From assembly GCF_002906575.1 (NCBI RefSeq), contig NZ_CP026309.1, positions 992,001 to 1,056,000 of the forward strand: a stretch of 64,000 nucleotides of DNA. The letters run 5' to 3'. The notes under the pieces are model-generated. The model was given only the letters and a program-made list of their open reading frames with translations, did not search any database and was not told the origin of the DNA. Shown here piece after piece: positions 36,988-46,111 of the stretch (within the stretch, counting starts at the first letter, position 1; the number at the start of each line of letters is the position of its first letter). The position numbers were made by a program, and so were the translations under genes. This stretch comes from Salinigranum rubrum. GTDB lineage: Archaea; Halobacteriota; Halobacteria; Halobacteriales; Haloferacaceae.

Positions 36988-38202
36988 TTACCGCAGTCGT
37001 GCGGTGATCGCTTCCTGGAGGTCCTCGCGGAGTTCGTCGACCGCGATTTCCTCCAAGACGGGCACGAAGAAACCCTCGACGAGCATGTTCCGCGCCGTCA
37101 GCGTCGGAATCCCGCGCGAGGTCATGTAGAACAGGTCCTCCTTGTCGACCTGCCCGACCGTCGCGGAGTGGCTCGCCTCGGTGTCGTGGTTGTGGATGAT
37201 CAGCTTCGGCGAGGCGTCCGCCTCGGAGTCGTCCGAGAGCATCAGCGTGTTCTCGCGCTGGTAGGAGTTGGTGTCCCACGCATCGCGGCCGACGTCCTGG
37301 ACGCCCTCGTACACGGAGCGGGCCTCGTCGTCGAGGACCCCCCGCGTCACGAGGTCGGCGGTCGTGTGCTCGGCCTGGTGCCAGACGCGCGCGTTGACGT
37401 CGAAGTGCTGGTCGTTGTGGCCGAAGAACGCCCCGACGATCTTGGTTTCGGAGGAGTCACCGTTGAGTTCCGTCTCGATGTCCGAACGCGTCAGCCGCGA
37501 CCCGAGGTTCCCCTCGATGAAGTTGACGGTGGAGTACGCGTCGGTGATGCCGCGCTTCAGCGTGTAGTTGTACGTCTCCTCGGAGAGGTCCTGAAGGGAG
37601 CCGTACTGGACGTAGGAGTTCTCGCCGGCGTCGATTTCGACGAGGCCGCTGTAGTAGCGCATCCCCTCGCCGCCGTACGGCTCCGAGGACTGCCGTTCGA
37701 GGATCGTCACCGACGAGGACTCCTCGGTGACGACGAGCGTGTGGTTGAACAGCGAGCGTCCCTCCATCCTCGTTCTGATCTTCACGTCCTCGGCGTCGAC
37801 GCCCTCCGGGACGTACACGAGCGTCCCCGATGAAAAGAGCGCCACCGAGAGCGCGGTCAGGTAGTCGCGCTTGGGGTCGATACTCGAGCCGAAGGAGTCG
37901 CGGACGACGTCCTCGTACTCGTCGAGCGCGTCGACGAACGGGAGGACCTCTACGTCCGAATCGGGGACGACGAGGTCGCGTTCCTCACGCTGGGCGAGCG
38001 GCTCTGCGAGTTCCTCGAAATCGAGCTGTTCGAGGTTCGTCCACCGGCGCCCGGGCGTCTGGATGACGTCCGGGAGGTCGATCTCCGGAAGGGCCGCGAG
38101 CGCCTCCAATCGCGTTTCGAGGAGCCACTCGGGCTCGTCGCGCTCGTCGGAGAGCGTCCGTACCGTCTCTTCGGAGATGCTTGCTGGCAGTTGTGTGCTC
38201 AT
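36988..38202 (-). CDS. sufD: SufD, Fe-S cluster assembly
   Basis: A 404-residue SUF scaffold subunit that pairs with SufB. Beta-helix core with YVPEGVDAEDVKIRT, SSSVTILERQSS, DNHDQ-like GHNDQHFDVNARV, RARSVYEGVQD and LFYMTSRGIPTLTARNMLVEGFFVPVLEEI. The stop is in its own intergenic gap; the start is one base after the sufB stop, so it is the last gene of sufCBD. It builds [Fe-S] clusters in the cytoplasm. Confidence 0.92.
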   Translation of the reverse strand: MSTQLPASISEETVRTLSDERDEPEWLLETRLEALAALPEIDLPDVIQTPGRRWTNLEQLDFEELAEPLAQREERDLVVPDSDVEVLPFVDALDEYEDVVRDSFGSSIDPKRDYLTALSVALFSSGTLVYVPEGVDAEDVKIRTRMEGRSLFNHTLVVTEESSSVTILERQSSEPYGGEGMRYYSGLVEIDAGENSYVQYGSLQDLSEETYNYTLKRGITDAYSTVNFIEGNLGSRLTRSDIETELNGDSSETKIVGAFFGHNDQHFDVNARVWHQAEHTTADLVTRGVLDDEARSVYEGVQDVGRDAWDTNSYQRENTLMLSDDSEADASPKLIIHNHDTEASHSATVGQVDKEDLFYMTSRGIPTLTARNMLVEGFFVPVLEEIAVDELREDLQEAITARLR

Positions 38203-38203
38203 G

Positions 38204-39634
38204 TTACCCGAGGCTCCCCTCCATCTCGAGTTCCACCAGACGGTTGAGTTCGACCGCGTACTCGATGGGCAGTTCCTCCGTGATGGGCTCGATGAAGCCC
38301 GAGACGATCATCTGCTTGGCGTCGTCGTCGTCCAGTCCCCGCGACTGGAGGTAGAAGACGTCCTCGTCGCCGATTTTTCCGACTGTGGCCTCGTGGGCGA
38401 CGTCGACCGTCGACTCGTTGATCTCCATGTACGGCATCGTGTCCGACGTCGACTCGTTGTCGAACATCAGCGCGTCACACTCCACGGCGGTCGAGGAGTC
38501 GTGCGCGCCGTCGGCGATGTGGACCAGCCCCCTGTAGTTGGTGCGGCCGCCGTCCTTCGAGATGGACTTCGACTCGATGGTCGATTTCGTCTCGGGGGCG
38601 TTGTGGTACACCTTCGCGCCGGTGTCGATGTTCTGGCCCTTGCCGGCGAACGCGATGGTGATGTGGTTGTCCGACGCGCCGCGGCCTTTCAGGATGGAGG
38701 CCGGGTAGAGCATGGTGGCCTTCGAGCCCATCGAGCCCGAAATCCACTCCATTCTCCCGTTTTTCTCGACGATGGCGCGCTTGGTGTTCAGGTTGTACGT
38801 GTTCTTCGACCAGTTCTGCACCGTCGAGTACTGGACGTGAGCGTCCTCGCCGACGAACACCTCGACGCCGCCGGAGTGGAGGTTAAACGCCGAGTACTTC
38901 GGCGCCGAGCAGCCCTCGATGTAGTGGACCTCCGAGCCCTTCTCGGCGACGATGAGCGTGTGTTCGAACTGGCCCATCCCCTCCGAGTTCATGCGGAAGT
39001 ACGCCTGGACGGGCATCTCGACCGTCACGTCCTCGGGGACGTAGACGAACGAGCCGCCGGACCACACCGCGCCGTGCAGCGCGGCGAACTTGTTGTCGCT
39101 CGGGGGCACGCACTTCGTCATGAAGTACTCGCGGACGATGTCCTCGTGCTCTTGGACGGCCTTGTCCATGTTGCAGAAGACGACGCCCTTCTCCTCCCAG
39201 CGTTCCTGCATGTTCTGGTAGACGACCTCGGACTCGTACTGGGCGCCGACTCCCGAGAGCGCGTTCTTCTCGGCCTCGGGGATGCCCAGCTTGTCGAACG
39301 TGTCCTTGATGTCGTCGGGGAGGTCGGTCCAGTCGTCGACGCCGCCGCGGACCTCGACGTCCGGCCGGATGTAGGGGACGATCTTGTCGACGTCCACTTC
39401 GGAGAGGTCCGGCTGGCCGGGCCAGTCGGTCGGCATCGGCATCTTCTGGAACTGCTCCAGCGCGCGGAGGCGGCGCTGCAGCATCCACTCGGGTTCGTCC
39501 TTGTCCTCCGAGATGACGCGGATCGTCTCCTCGGTGAGGCCCTTGTCGGCCTGGAAGGAGGACTTCTGCTCCTTCTTGAACTCGAAGCGGGCTTCGGTGT
39601 CTGTCTCTTTCAGGTGGTCTTGTTCGGAGCTCAT
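38204..39634 (-). CDS. sufB: SufB, Fe-S cluster assembly scaffold
   Basis: A 476-residue SUF scaffold with SufB signatures: KGLTEETIRVIS, DEPEWMLQRRLRAL, RPDVEVRGGVDDW, PPSDNKFAALHGAVWSGGSFVYVP, EGCSAP, MLYPASILKGRGA, DMEFK-like STSDTMPYMEINE and VFYLQSRGLDDDDAKQMIVSGFIEPITEELP. It is distinct from SufD by the EGCSAP segment and longer length. Located 14 bases after sufC. Confidence 0.94.
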   Translation of the reverse strand: MSSEQDHLKETDTEARFEFKKEQKSSFQADKGLTEETIRVISEDKDEPEWMLQRRLRALEQFQKMPMPTDWPGQPDLSEVDVDKIVPYIRPDVEVRGGVDDWTDLPDDIKDTFDKLGIPEAEKNALSGVGAQYESEVVYQNMQERWEEKGVVFCNMDKAVQEHEDIVREYFMTKCVPPSDNKFAALHGAVWSGGSFVYVPEDVTVEMPVQAYFRMNSEGMGQFEHTLIVAEKGSEVHYIEGCSAPKYSAFNLHSGGVEVFVGEDAHVQYSTVQNWSKNTYNLNTKRAIVEKNGRMEWISGSMGSKATMLYPASILKGRGASDNHITIAFAGKGQNIDTGAKVYHNAPETKSTIESKSISKDGGRTNYRGLVHIADGAHDSSTAVECDALMFDNESTSDTMPYMEINESTVDVAHEATVGKIGDEDVFYLQSRGLDDDDAKQMIVSGFIEPITEELPIEYAVELNRLVELEMEGSLG

Positions 39635-39648
39635 GATTACGTGGTCTG

Positions 39649-40557
39649 TTACGCTGTCTCGTACACTTCCTCACGGACCCAGTCGTACCCTTTGTCCTCG
39701 AGCTCTTCGGCCAGCGAGGCGTCGCCGCTCTTGACGACCTTGCCGTCGAGCATGATGTGGACGTGGTCGGGTTCGACGTAGTCGAGGATGCGCTGGTAGT
39801 GGGTGATCTGAAGGATGCCGGTACCCTGCTCGTCACGGAGGGCGTTGATGCCGTTCGAGACGTCCTGCAGGCGGTCGATGTCCAGCCCGGAGTCGATCTC
39901 GTCGAGGACGGCGATCGAGGGTTCGAGAATGGCCGCCTGCAGCACCTCGTTCTGCTTCTTCTCGCCGCCGGAGAAGCCGGCGTTGAGGTACCGCTGGGCG
40001 AACTTCTCGTCCATGTCGAGAAGCTGCATCTTCTCCTTGAGGAGCTGTTGGAACTCCGCGACGCCGATCTCGCCGTCGTCGGCCGGCCCCTCCATCGGCG
40101 AGGTGTCGTAGCCGGCTTCTTCCTCTTCGTCCTCGCCCTCGTCGCCCTCGAACAGTTCCTCGCGCTCTTCGAGTTTGGCGTTGAGCGCCTGTCGGAGGAA
40201 GTTGGTCATGGTGACGCCTTCGATCTCCGCGGGGTACTGGAAGCCGAGGAAGATGCCGAGCGCCGCGCGCTCGTTCGGCTCCAGTTCCAGGAGGTTCCAC
40301 GTCCGCATCTCCTCGGAGATCTCGATCTCGTCGCCGAACTCGCCCTCTTCGAGGTGCAGGAGGATCTCCCCGTCGGTGACCTCGTAGGCGGGGTGCCCGG
40401 CGATGATCTTCGCGGTCGTCGATTTGCCCGAGCCGTTCGGACCCATCAGCGCGTGAATCTCCCCGGAGCGTACTTCCAGGTCGACGCCGCGGAGGATCGT
40501 CTCGCCGTCTTCTTCCGCAACCTCGGCGTGGAGGTTCTTGATTTCGAGTGTGGCCAT
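39649..40557 (-). CDS. sufC: SufC, ABC-type ATPase of the SUF system
   Basis: A 302-residue ATPase. Walker A MGPNGSGKST, signature FSGGEKKQNEVLQ, Walker B IAVLDEIDSGLDID, and THYQR. Start at ATG 40557 (MATLEIKNLHAEV). Compared with bacterial SufC (about 250) it carries an acidic insertion at about 140-175 (DEGEDEEEEAGYD...), probably a halophilic surface loop. First gene of the operon sufC-sufB-sufD. Confidence 0.95.
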   Translation of the reverse strand: MATLEIKNLHAEVAEEDGETILRGVDLEVRSGEIHALMGPNGSGKSTTAKIIAGHPAYEVTDGEILLHLEEGEFGDEIEISEEMRTWNLLELEPNERAALGIFLGFQYPAEIEGVTMTNFLRQALNAKLEEREELFEGDEGEDEEEEAGYDTSPMEGPADDGEIGVAEFQQLLKEKMQLLDMDEKFAQRYLNAGFSGGEKKQNEVLQAAILEPSIAVLDEIDSGLDIDRLQDVSNGINALRDEQGTGILQITHYQRILDYVEPDHVHIMLDGKVVKSGDASLAEELEDKGYDWVREEVYETA

Positions 40558-40640
40558 TGTTGGGTGTGTTCCTCTACCGGAACTGGGGGAGTCGGCTCCA
40601 TAATGGTTACGCATTTACCATCCTCGGCTTTCCAGCCGTG

Positions 40641-40650
40641 AAATATATTT
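40641..40650 (-). promoter_or_regulatory. AT-rich box upstream of suf operon
   Basis: AAATATATTT, about 85 bases upstream of sufC in a GC-rich surround, between two divergent-side genes; likely the suf promoter TATA region. Confidence 0.4.
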
Positions 40651-40775
40651 TTGGAAACGTGAAAAGGCGGCGACGAAATCGACAACCGTCCGGATTTTGG
40701 CCGCCCGAAGTCACGCCCGGCCGGTGTGCCCACGGTTCGGACCCGAACCCACGAATCGGCCGGCCGTCGACTGCC

Positions 40776-43487
40776 TCACGTGAACGAGCCGAGGCCGGTC
40801 TGCTCCTGGCCGCTCTTTACCTCGTCCCACGACATCCCGAGCGCCTCGATGACGCGCGCGATGGGGCCCTTCAACGTCTTGTCGAGCATCTTGTCCCAGT
40901 CGACCGCGAACTCCTCGGGCACCTGGTCGGCGTACTCGAAGCAGATGACGTCGGGGTCGCGTTTGAACTCCATGTACAGTGGGTCCTCCGTGACCTCGGG
41001 CCGCTCGGACTCGACCCGCTGCCAGAAGTTCGGGTGGACCTTCTCGAGGTAGACGTGTTTCGGCTTCGACCCGCGCCCGAAGTTCGTCCCCAAAAGGAGG
41101 TTGGCGTACTTCGCCCCCCGGACGTGTGCCGAGGCGGTCTCGTACGTCGACAGGCGCTTGCCGATGCCGCCGGGGACGCCGATGTCGTCGAGCGAGAGGT
41201 GGCCGTCGGCGAACTCCTCGATGATGTCGTGGAGGTACGTCTTGACCTCGTCCGTCGATTCGCCGGTGACGATCATCTCGATGACCTTCCGCTGGACCTC
41301 CTTCGTCACCGACGCGATGTCCGAACGCTTGTACTCGAAGCCCGTGATGTCGATGTCGTCGACGTCTTTCCCCTCTTTCCAGACGATGTGGCCGGCGTAC
41401 CGCTTCTTCCGGCCGGCCTGGAAGAACCGCCGATACAGTTTCTCGAACTCGATCTGGAAGCGGTGCTCGTCCGCACCCAACTCCTCCAGCGCGAAGTCGT
41501 CGTACGCGGCGTTGATCTTCTCCTCCAGGTCGAACGACTGCTCGATGGCCTCCTCTTTTGAAACACTAGGCCCGAGTTCGAGCATGACGGAGTCAGTATC
41601 TCCGTACGCGACCTGGTAGTTCAGCCCACTCGCCACTCGCTCGGTGAACTGGATGACTTCTCTTCCCGTCGCGGTGATGGCCGCGCCCATCTCCTTGTCG
41701 TAGAGGCGGAAGCGGTCCCAGCCCAGCACCCCGTAGAGGGAGTTCATGATGACCTTCACCGCCTGCTGCTGGCGGTCGAACTGTTCGTACACCTCCGACC
41801 CCGGCGAGTGGTCGTTTCTCAGCGACTTCTTCTGCTCGCGCTCGTCGAGCAGTTCGTCGACCATCTCTCGGATGATGCCGTCCGGTTCCCGTCTGAAGTG
41901 GGTCCCGTTGGGCGCACGGTAGGTCTCTCCCTCGTACGTCTCGGGGTCGACTTTCGTCTCCGGGGAGGCGTTGATGGTGACCATACACATCGGGTACAGC
42001 GACTTCAGGTCGAGCACGGTGACGTTCTCCTTGACGCCGACGATGGGCTCGAACACTGCGCCGCCCTCGTACTCCTCGCTCTCGACCGTCCCCTTCGAGG
42101 GGAGGGCGAACTCGCCGTGGACCTTGTGCAGGACGTAGATGTCGACGGTGTCTCCCGGCGTGGGCGCGTCCTCCAGCTTACAGCCGACGAACGACCGCAC
42201 CTCGTCCCAGAAGGCGATGACCTCCTGCTTCCGGTCGATTTCGACGCACAGTTCCACGTCGCGGAGGTTGTACTCAAGCAACCGCTCCGGTTCCTGTTCC
42301 CACAGGTCGCCGATGTCCCCCGAGTAACGCTCCTTCCCGATGTCGAGTTCGAGTTCGCCGACGGCGTCGAGCCGGTAGGATTCGAGTTCGGTGAACTGCG
42401 TCCGCTTGTACGCGTACAGCAGGTCGAACACGACTCTGCCCTTGACGTCGGGGCCGCCCCACCCGCCGCGCCACACCTCGTTCACGCGCGAGAGCCGTCC
42501 GATGGCGAGGTCCTCCTCGCAAGTAGGGTTCAGTACTTCGAGGCGGTCTAAGAGATAGGGCGCGTCGAAGTCCTCGAAGTTCCAGCCGGTCAGAACGTCG
42601 GGGTCGGTCCGTTCGAGATACGAGAGGAAGGCGTCGAGCATCGCGGCCTCCGTCTCGAAGGACCGGACCCGGACGTCTGTCCCCTCCTGCAGCGGTTCGT
42701 ACCCCGAGAGCGCGTCGACCGACGCCCCGTTCCCCTCGGGGGCGACGGCGTGCCAGACGACGTACTCGTCGTCGTACGAGTCGTGGCTGGTGAGACAGAC
42801 GATGGGTTCCTCGCCGTCTTCGGGGAACCCGTTGCGGTCGTCGACCTCGATGTCGAAGGTGTTGACGCGGAGGTCGGCATCGACGTCTTTCGGCTGGACC
42901 TCCTCGTGCGGCACCTGGATCGCTCCCGATTCGAGCCGCCGCTCGGGCACGCGGATGCCGTTGCCGACGTCCTTGTCGATGAGCAACCGGTTCGGGAAGA
43001 GGATGTCCGCCTCGTAGTGGTCGAACTCGTCGCGGATCTGCCCGACGTCGCGCGGCGTCCGAGCACAGATTTTGGTCAGCGCCTCCCCACGGATGCTCTC
43101 GTAACCCTCCTCGGTGCGCGTGATGACGTCGCGGTCGAGGTCCGCGTCGGAGAGGCTCTCCGTCGGCGCGTAGAAGTACGGCTCGAAGCCCAGGACGCGG
43201 ACGTGCTCGGGCGTGTTGTCGGCGGTGCGCCCGAACACGTGGATGACGGGGTACTCGTCGCGTCCCTGTCCCTCGATGGTGTAGTCGACCTGCGTGATCA
43301 TCAGATCGACGACGCCGTCGGCGTCGGGATACCCCGCGTGGTCGTCCGCGACCACCTCCGTCACCTGCGGCCCGCCGTTCCCGGCGACTGCCTCGGCGAT
43401 GGCTGCCTCGTCGACCGGGTCGCCGCCACCACCCTCCTCGGCTCCGCTGGACGGCGAAGAGAAGTCCGCGAGTCCCGTCTGCGTCAT
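40776..43487 (-). CDS. polB: DNA polymerase, B family (PolB), intein-free
   Basis: A 903-residue replicative polymerase. Exonuclease: ExoI FDIEVDD, ExoII NFEDFDAPY, ExoIII YNLRDVELC. Polymerase: motif A LDLKSLYPMCM, motif B KVIMNSLYGVLG, motif C YGDTDSV, then KRYAGHIVWKEGK. No intein interrupts motifs A-C. Start: ATG 43487 (MTQTGLADF), a shift from the longest open frame (43562). The C-terminal end has ...EQTGLGSF, a PCNA-binding (PIP)-like tail. The integrative element begins 228 bases upstream of this start. Confidence 0.96.
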   Translation of the reverse strand: MTQTGLADFSSPSSGAEEGGGGDPVDEAAIAEAVAGNGGPQVTEVVADDHAGYPDADGVVDLMITQVDYTIEGQGRDEYPVIHVFGRTADNTPEHVRVLGFEPYFYAPTESLSDADLDRDVITRTEEGYESIRGEALTKICARTPRDVGQIRDEFDHYEADILFPNRLLIDKDVGNGIRVPERRLESGAIQVPHEEVQPKDVDADLRVNTFDIEVDDRNGFPEDGEEPIVCLTSHDSYDDEYVVWHAVAPEGNGASVDALSGYEPLQEGTDVRVRSFETEAAMLDAFLSYLERTDPDVLTGWNFEDFDAPYLLDRLEVLNPTCEEDLAIGRLSRVNEVWRGGWGGPDVKGRVVFDLLYAYKRTQFTELESYRLDAVGELELDIGKERYSGDIGDLWEQEPERLLEYNLRDVELCVEIDRKQEVIAFWDEVRSFVGCKLEDAPTPGDTVDIYVLHKVHGEFALPSKGTVESEEYEGGAVFEPIVGVKENVTVLDLKSLYPMCMVTINASPETKVDPETYEGETYRAPNGTHFRREPDGIIREMVDELLDEREQKKSLRNDHSPGSEVYEQFDRQQQAVKVIMNSLYGVLGWDRFRLYDKEMGAAITATGREVIQFTERVASGLNYQVAYGDTDSVMLELGPSVSKEEAIEQSFDLEEKINAAYDDFALEELGADEHRFQIEFEKLYRRFFQAGRKKRYAGHIVWKEGKDVDDIDITGFEYKRSDIASVTKEVQRKVIEMIVTGESTDEVKTYLHDIIEEFADGHLSLDDIGVPGGIGKRLSTYETASAHVRGAKYANLLLGTNFGRGSKPKHVYLEKVHPNFWQRVESERPEVTEDPLYMEFKRDPDVICFEYADQVPEEFAVDWDKMLDKTLKGPIARVIEALGMSWDEVKSGQEQTGLGSFT

Positions 43488-43594
43488 GAGCGTTCCTTCA
43501 GCGCTGCGGGGTAAAAACCCCGTCTTTCCGGTGCCCCGACGCGGACGGGACGGACACTGCATGAGACAAATTCCGTCACGAAAGAAAGACCTAT

Positions 43595-43612
43595 GGTATG
43601 CTACGTCATACC
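43595..43612. promoter_or_regulatory. Inverted repeat between polB and the element's target gene
   Basis: GGTATG, 6 bases CTACGT, CATACC, just before the ATG at 43623. Perfect 6-bp arms in a 135-base divergent gap. Possible operator for the small gene or polB. Confidence 0.35.
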
Positions 43613-43622
43613 GTGTCTACAT

Positions 43623-43790
43623 ATGGTGGACTCCACCCGATCCGATGGACGGGATCGCGCCGCAGACCACGACCCCGCTGTCGAGGTCGAGACATACGAG
43701 GTCGACGGCGGCACCGTCTTCTTCGACGCCGAGAACCCCTTAGCGTGGGTCGAGGCGACGCGTACGGTGCGACTCACCGACGTCGCTTAA
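43623..43790 (+). CDS. 55-residue haloarchaeal protein (DUF7331-like): integration target, 3' end rebuilt
   Basis: A small acidic protein: MVDSTRSDGRDRAADHD, then VETYEVDGGTVFFDAENPLAWVEATRTVRL, ending TDVA. I recall the pattern (ETYExDGGxVFxDAENPLAW) as a conserved haloarchaeal family, possibly DUF7331. The last 69 bases before the final two codons are the left copy of the element's direct repeat. The last codons (GTC GCT TAA) come from the element side; the right copy ends GTG GCC TGA. The encoded residues are the same, so the gene stays functional. Confidence 0.85.
   Translation: MVDSTRSDGRDRAADHDPAVEVETYEVDGGTVFFDAENPLAWVEATRTVRLTDVA
43715..43783. repeat. attL: left 69-bp direct repeat
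   Basis: Identical over 69 bases to 56811-56879. Before it the sequences differ (C at 43714, T at 56810), after it too (C at 43784, G at 56880). It lies inside the 3' end of the DUF7331-like gene. Confidence 0.95.
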
Positions 43791-43792
43791 GC

Positions 43793-43817
43793 CCGATATC
43801 GCGCTTATCGGTTTTTT
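43793..43817 (+). terminator. Hairpin plus T6 right after the target gene
   Basis: CCGATA (43793-43798) and TATCGG (43806-43811) form a 6-bp stem, followed by TTTTTT at 43812-43817. It is element DNA just after the rebuilt stop codon and fits an intrinsic-like terminator of the small gene. Confidence 0.55.
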
Positions 43818-44260
43818 GACCGTTGTAGACAACCCATGCAGTAGGCTCGCTTCTCTGCTGTGTGGCGGTTCACTTGTATAGTGGACGTGAGCGTTCGAAA
43901 GTGTTTCTATCGAGTGTTTACTCAGTGAAGAGTCAATTCACTGGTGTGTCGTGTCCTTCTACAGTGTGAAGACCGAGCTGATAGTAAAGAATCTCTGACA
44001 CATTTATGTGATTACTCTCGTGCATGGTTATGACAGGTTGTGGGTTTGATCTTGACGAAGCATGAAGTGGTGTACGACCAGAGACTCACCTGGGGGCGCA
44101 ATGGCAGAGAGTAGTTCTCTCTCAACGGTGGCCGCTCAGATGCGTCATTGAAGCGTGGTCACGATACAACGGTACGACCAGTCACCCTCTGACGCCAGAA
44201 GACGAATACTGAAGAATATAAATTCACTTTCATGTTCTGATTGATTAGCTGTATGGCTTA

Positions 44261-44350
44261 GTTGGAGCGTGTTGCGGTCGTGGCTGCGTTCGGTTGAGTG
44301 AGCGCGGGGACGCTCACTCCACCTCAACGACCACTGACCGCTGAACACGT
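44261..44350. repeat. Left copy of the 90-bp inverted repeat with hairpin
   Basis: About 90% identical to the inverse of 55473-55562, with weaker similarity continuing about 15 bases on either side. It contains the perfect hairpin GAGTGAGCG, 6 bases, CGCTCACTC. See findings for the compensatory change. Confidence 0.85.
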
Positions 44351-44697
44351 GGTCATGTGATTGAGTTTAGAGGGTGGTCGGCCAAACACATAGTGTGCTT
44401 GCGCAACCGAACAATGACACCAACATTCGCACCACTGTGTAAATTCCGTCCTCAAACGAGGGATACTACTCGTCGGTCTGTGAAGTTCGTCAGAGTAACG
44501 TCACAGCTCACTGTTTACTTCAGTCTCTCTTCTGATGAGTAGCCGTAGCCCCACCCAACAGAACAGACTAAAAATTGGATCGTAAAAAATCATGGACGAT
44601 GGTTCGTTACGTGGATTTGCGTCAAACTTGTTAAGAGTGTCATACTATAGAAGATGCACCGATTATGTAGTCTTGGCGTTAGTGATGATCGATTAGG

Positions 44698-46032
44698 TCA
44701 CCTCTGCAAGCTCAACCTATCAGGTAGTCTCTGAAGTGGATCTCCAGGGAAGTCAAACCATTTTGGAACTTCATGCCGTGGTGTCAAGTTCTCTACGTAG
44801 CCAATATTCATCCCAAACAACAGTGATGCATCTTTTTCCACTTTATACTCGCTCGTACTAATCACCACTCCCGAAATGGACTTACTCAGGTTCAATTTTC
44901 CATTAATTCCGTTGCAGAGACTATCAAACTCGTCGTAAGTGAAATTTGAAAGGAATGGTACCCCTATGTGCAAGATGTTGGGTGAGTCCGCCGAATATTT
45001 CCCTCGTGCTCGGTTGAACTGTCGGAGTACCTGTTTCACTCGGTCGACCTCAAATTCCTCAAGGATTCCGATGAACTGAGCGTGATTAATCAGAAACTTG
45101 TCTGTTTGCTCTTGACTTCCAGGCACTTTCGTATGCAGGTGCTTTCCACTAAACTTACTCAGTTCGAACTCCTGACCGAGATGTTCTTTCACCTCGGGTC
45201 TGACATACTTATTATAGAACTTCAGGGGGACTTGACCAACCGTATTAGGAGTCCTTTCAACAAACATTTGATTTTCGTGATTATTCAGGGGAATAAATGA
45301 CACATCACAAAAAATGATTCTTTCCGTGTGAAAGCCGTCTATTTTTGACTCGTCAGGAAGATGCTCACTGAAGCTATGAACCTCGCTACTGCTTGGCTCA
45401 CGAAATATGTCCACTGTTATGATTAGATCGCCGTCATACTTCGACTCGATTGCCTTCTGAATCACCTCTTGCTTTCCCCCGTGCTTTTGATGTCTTCCAG
45501 AAACGGTGTTACACCGCTTACACTCGACAAAAATTTTTGACTTGTCAGAAATTAGAAGGTCAGGTGCCTTCGTGTTTCCTTCCTGAATGAAGTCAACTTG
45601 GTAGCCCTCTCGGGCATAGGCTGCAGCTGTCTCAACTTCGAAGAGGGTCTCTTGCCACTCATCGACGTTTTGAATTCTCGGTCTTAGACATGGATGTACC
45701 TCCTCTGAAACAATTTTTCCACTGGGGTTCCTTACCTGTGATCCAGAAATATGTCGTAGATGTTCCCCTATGACTACCAATTGGTGTGTGTTTGTAGAAT
45801 AATGTTCATCCGTGAATAATTCGGGTGCGTCGATCTTTTCATCGAACAACTCAACCCTCCCGCGATGGTACTTAACCACGAGTGGATGGGGGCTGGCTTG
45901 GTGCTTGTGGTCCCGAAAGTCATCAGTGTATTCTTTGGATCGTTCTTGTTCCAGCCATTCTTCCCCGATAAAATCCACCGCTCTTTCGAAGTTTTTTCTC
46001 AACTCGCGGGAACCTGCATCATAATCCACCAT
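44698..46032 (-). CDS. PD-(D/E)XK nuclease-like protein
   Basis: A 444-residue protein. The nuclease core is visible at about 125-175: Glu132/134 in FEVETAAAYAREGYQV, Pro157-Asp158 in APDLLI, and Glu170-x-Lys172 in KIFVECKR. The rest is predicted soluble, mixed alpha/beta. No helicase or specificity domain is seen. It follows the 265-residue gene on the same strand by 79 bases, so a two-gene operon is likely. Restriction-like or defence role is inferred. AT-rich codon use. Confidence 0.72.
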   Translation of the reverse strand: MVDYDAGSRELRKNFERAVDFIGEEWLEQERSKEYTDDFRDHKHQASPHPLVVKYHRGRVELFDEKIDAPELFTDEHYSTNTHQLVVIGEHLRHISGSQVRNPSGKIVSEEVHPCLRPRIQNVDEWQETLFEVETAAAYAREGYQVDFIQEGNTKAPDLLISDKSKIFVECKRCNTVSGRHQKHGGKQEVIQKAIESKYDGDLIITVDIFREPSSSEVHSFSEHLPDESKIDGFHTERIIFCDVSFIPLNNHENQMFVERTPNTVGQVPLKFYNKYVRPEVKEHLGQEFELSKFSGKHLHTKVPGSQEQTDKFLINHAQFIGILEEFEVDRVKQVLRQFNRARGKYSADSPNILHIGVPFLSNFTYDEFDSLCNGINGKLNLSKSISGVVISTSEYKVEKDASLLFGMNIGYVENLTPRHEVPKWFDFPGDPLQRLPDRLSLQR

Positions 46033-46111
46033 CCTCTTCGTTCAGTTTGTCTCTATTAGTTGAAATAGATTCGGTGGCCAACAGTCGAACGGTGATACCC
46101 TTGTTTCAAAT

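Larger units (their letters stand above)
43791..44697. other. Gene-free left end of the element
   Basis: About 900 bases, AT-rich. It holds the terminator-like hairpin (43793-43817) and the left inverted repeat (44261-44350). I see no convincing gene; one 61-codon frame at 44357-44542 is Arg/Ser/Thr-rich and lacks a clear start signal. Confidence 0.55.

Noticed and set aside
44357-44542. A 61-codon frame in the left end of the element
   Set aside because: Arg/Thr/Ser-rich composition, no family, no clear ribosome site; overlaps the end of the inverted repeat region.
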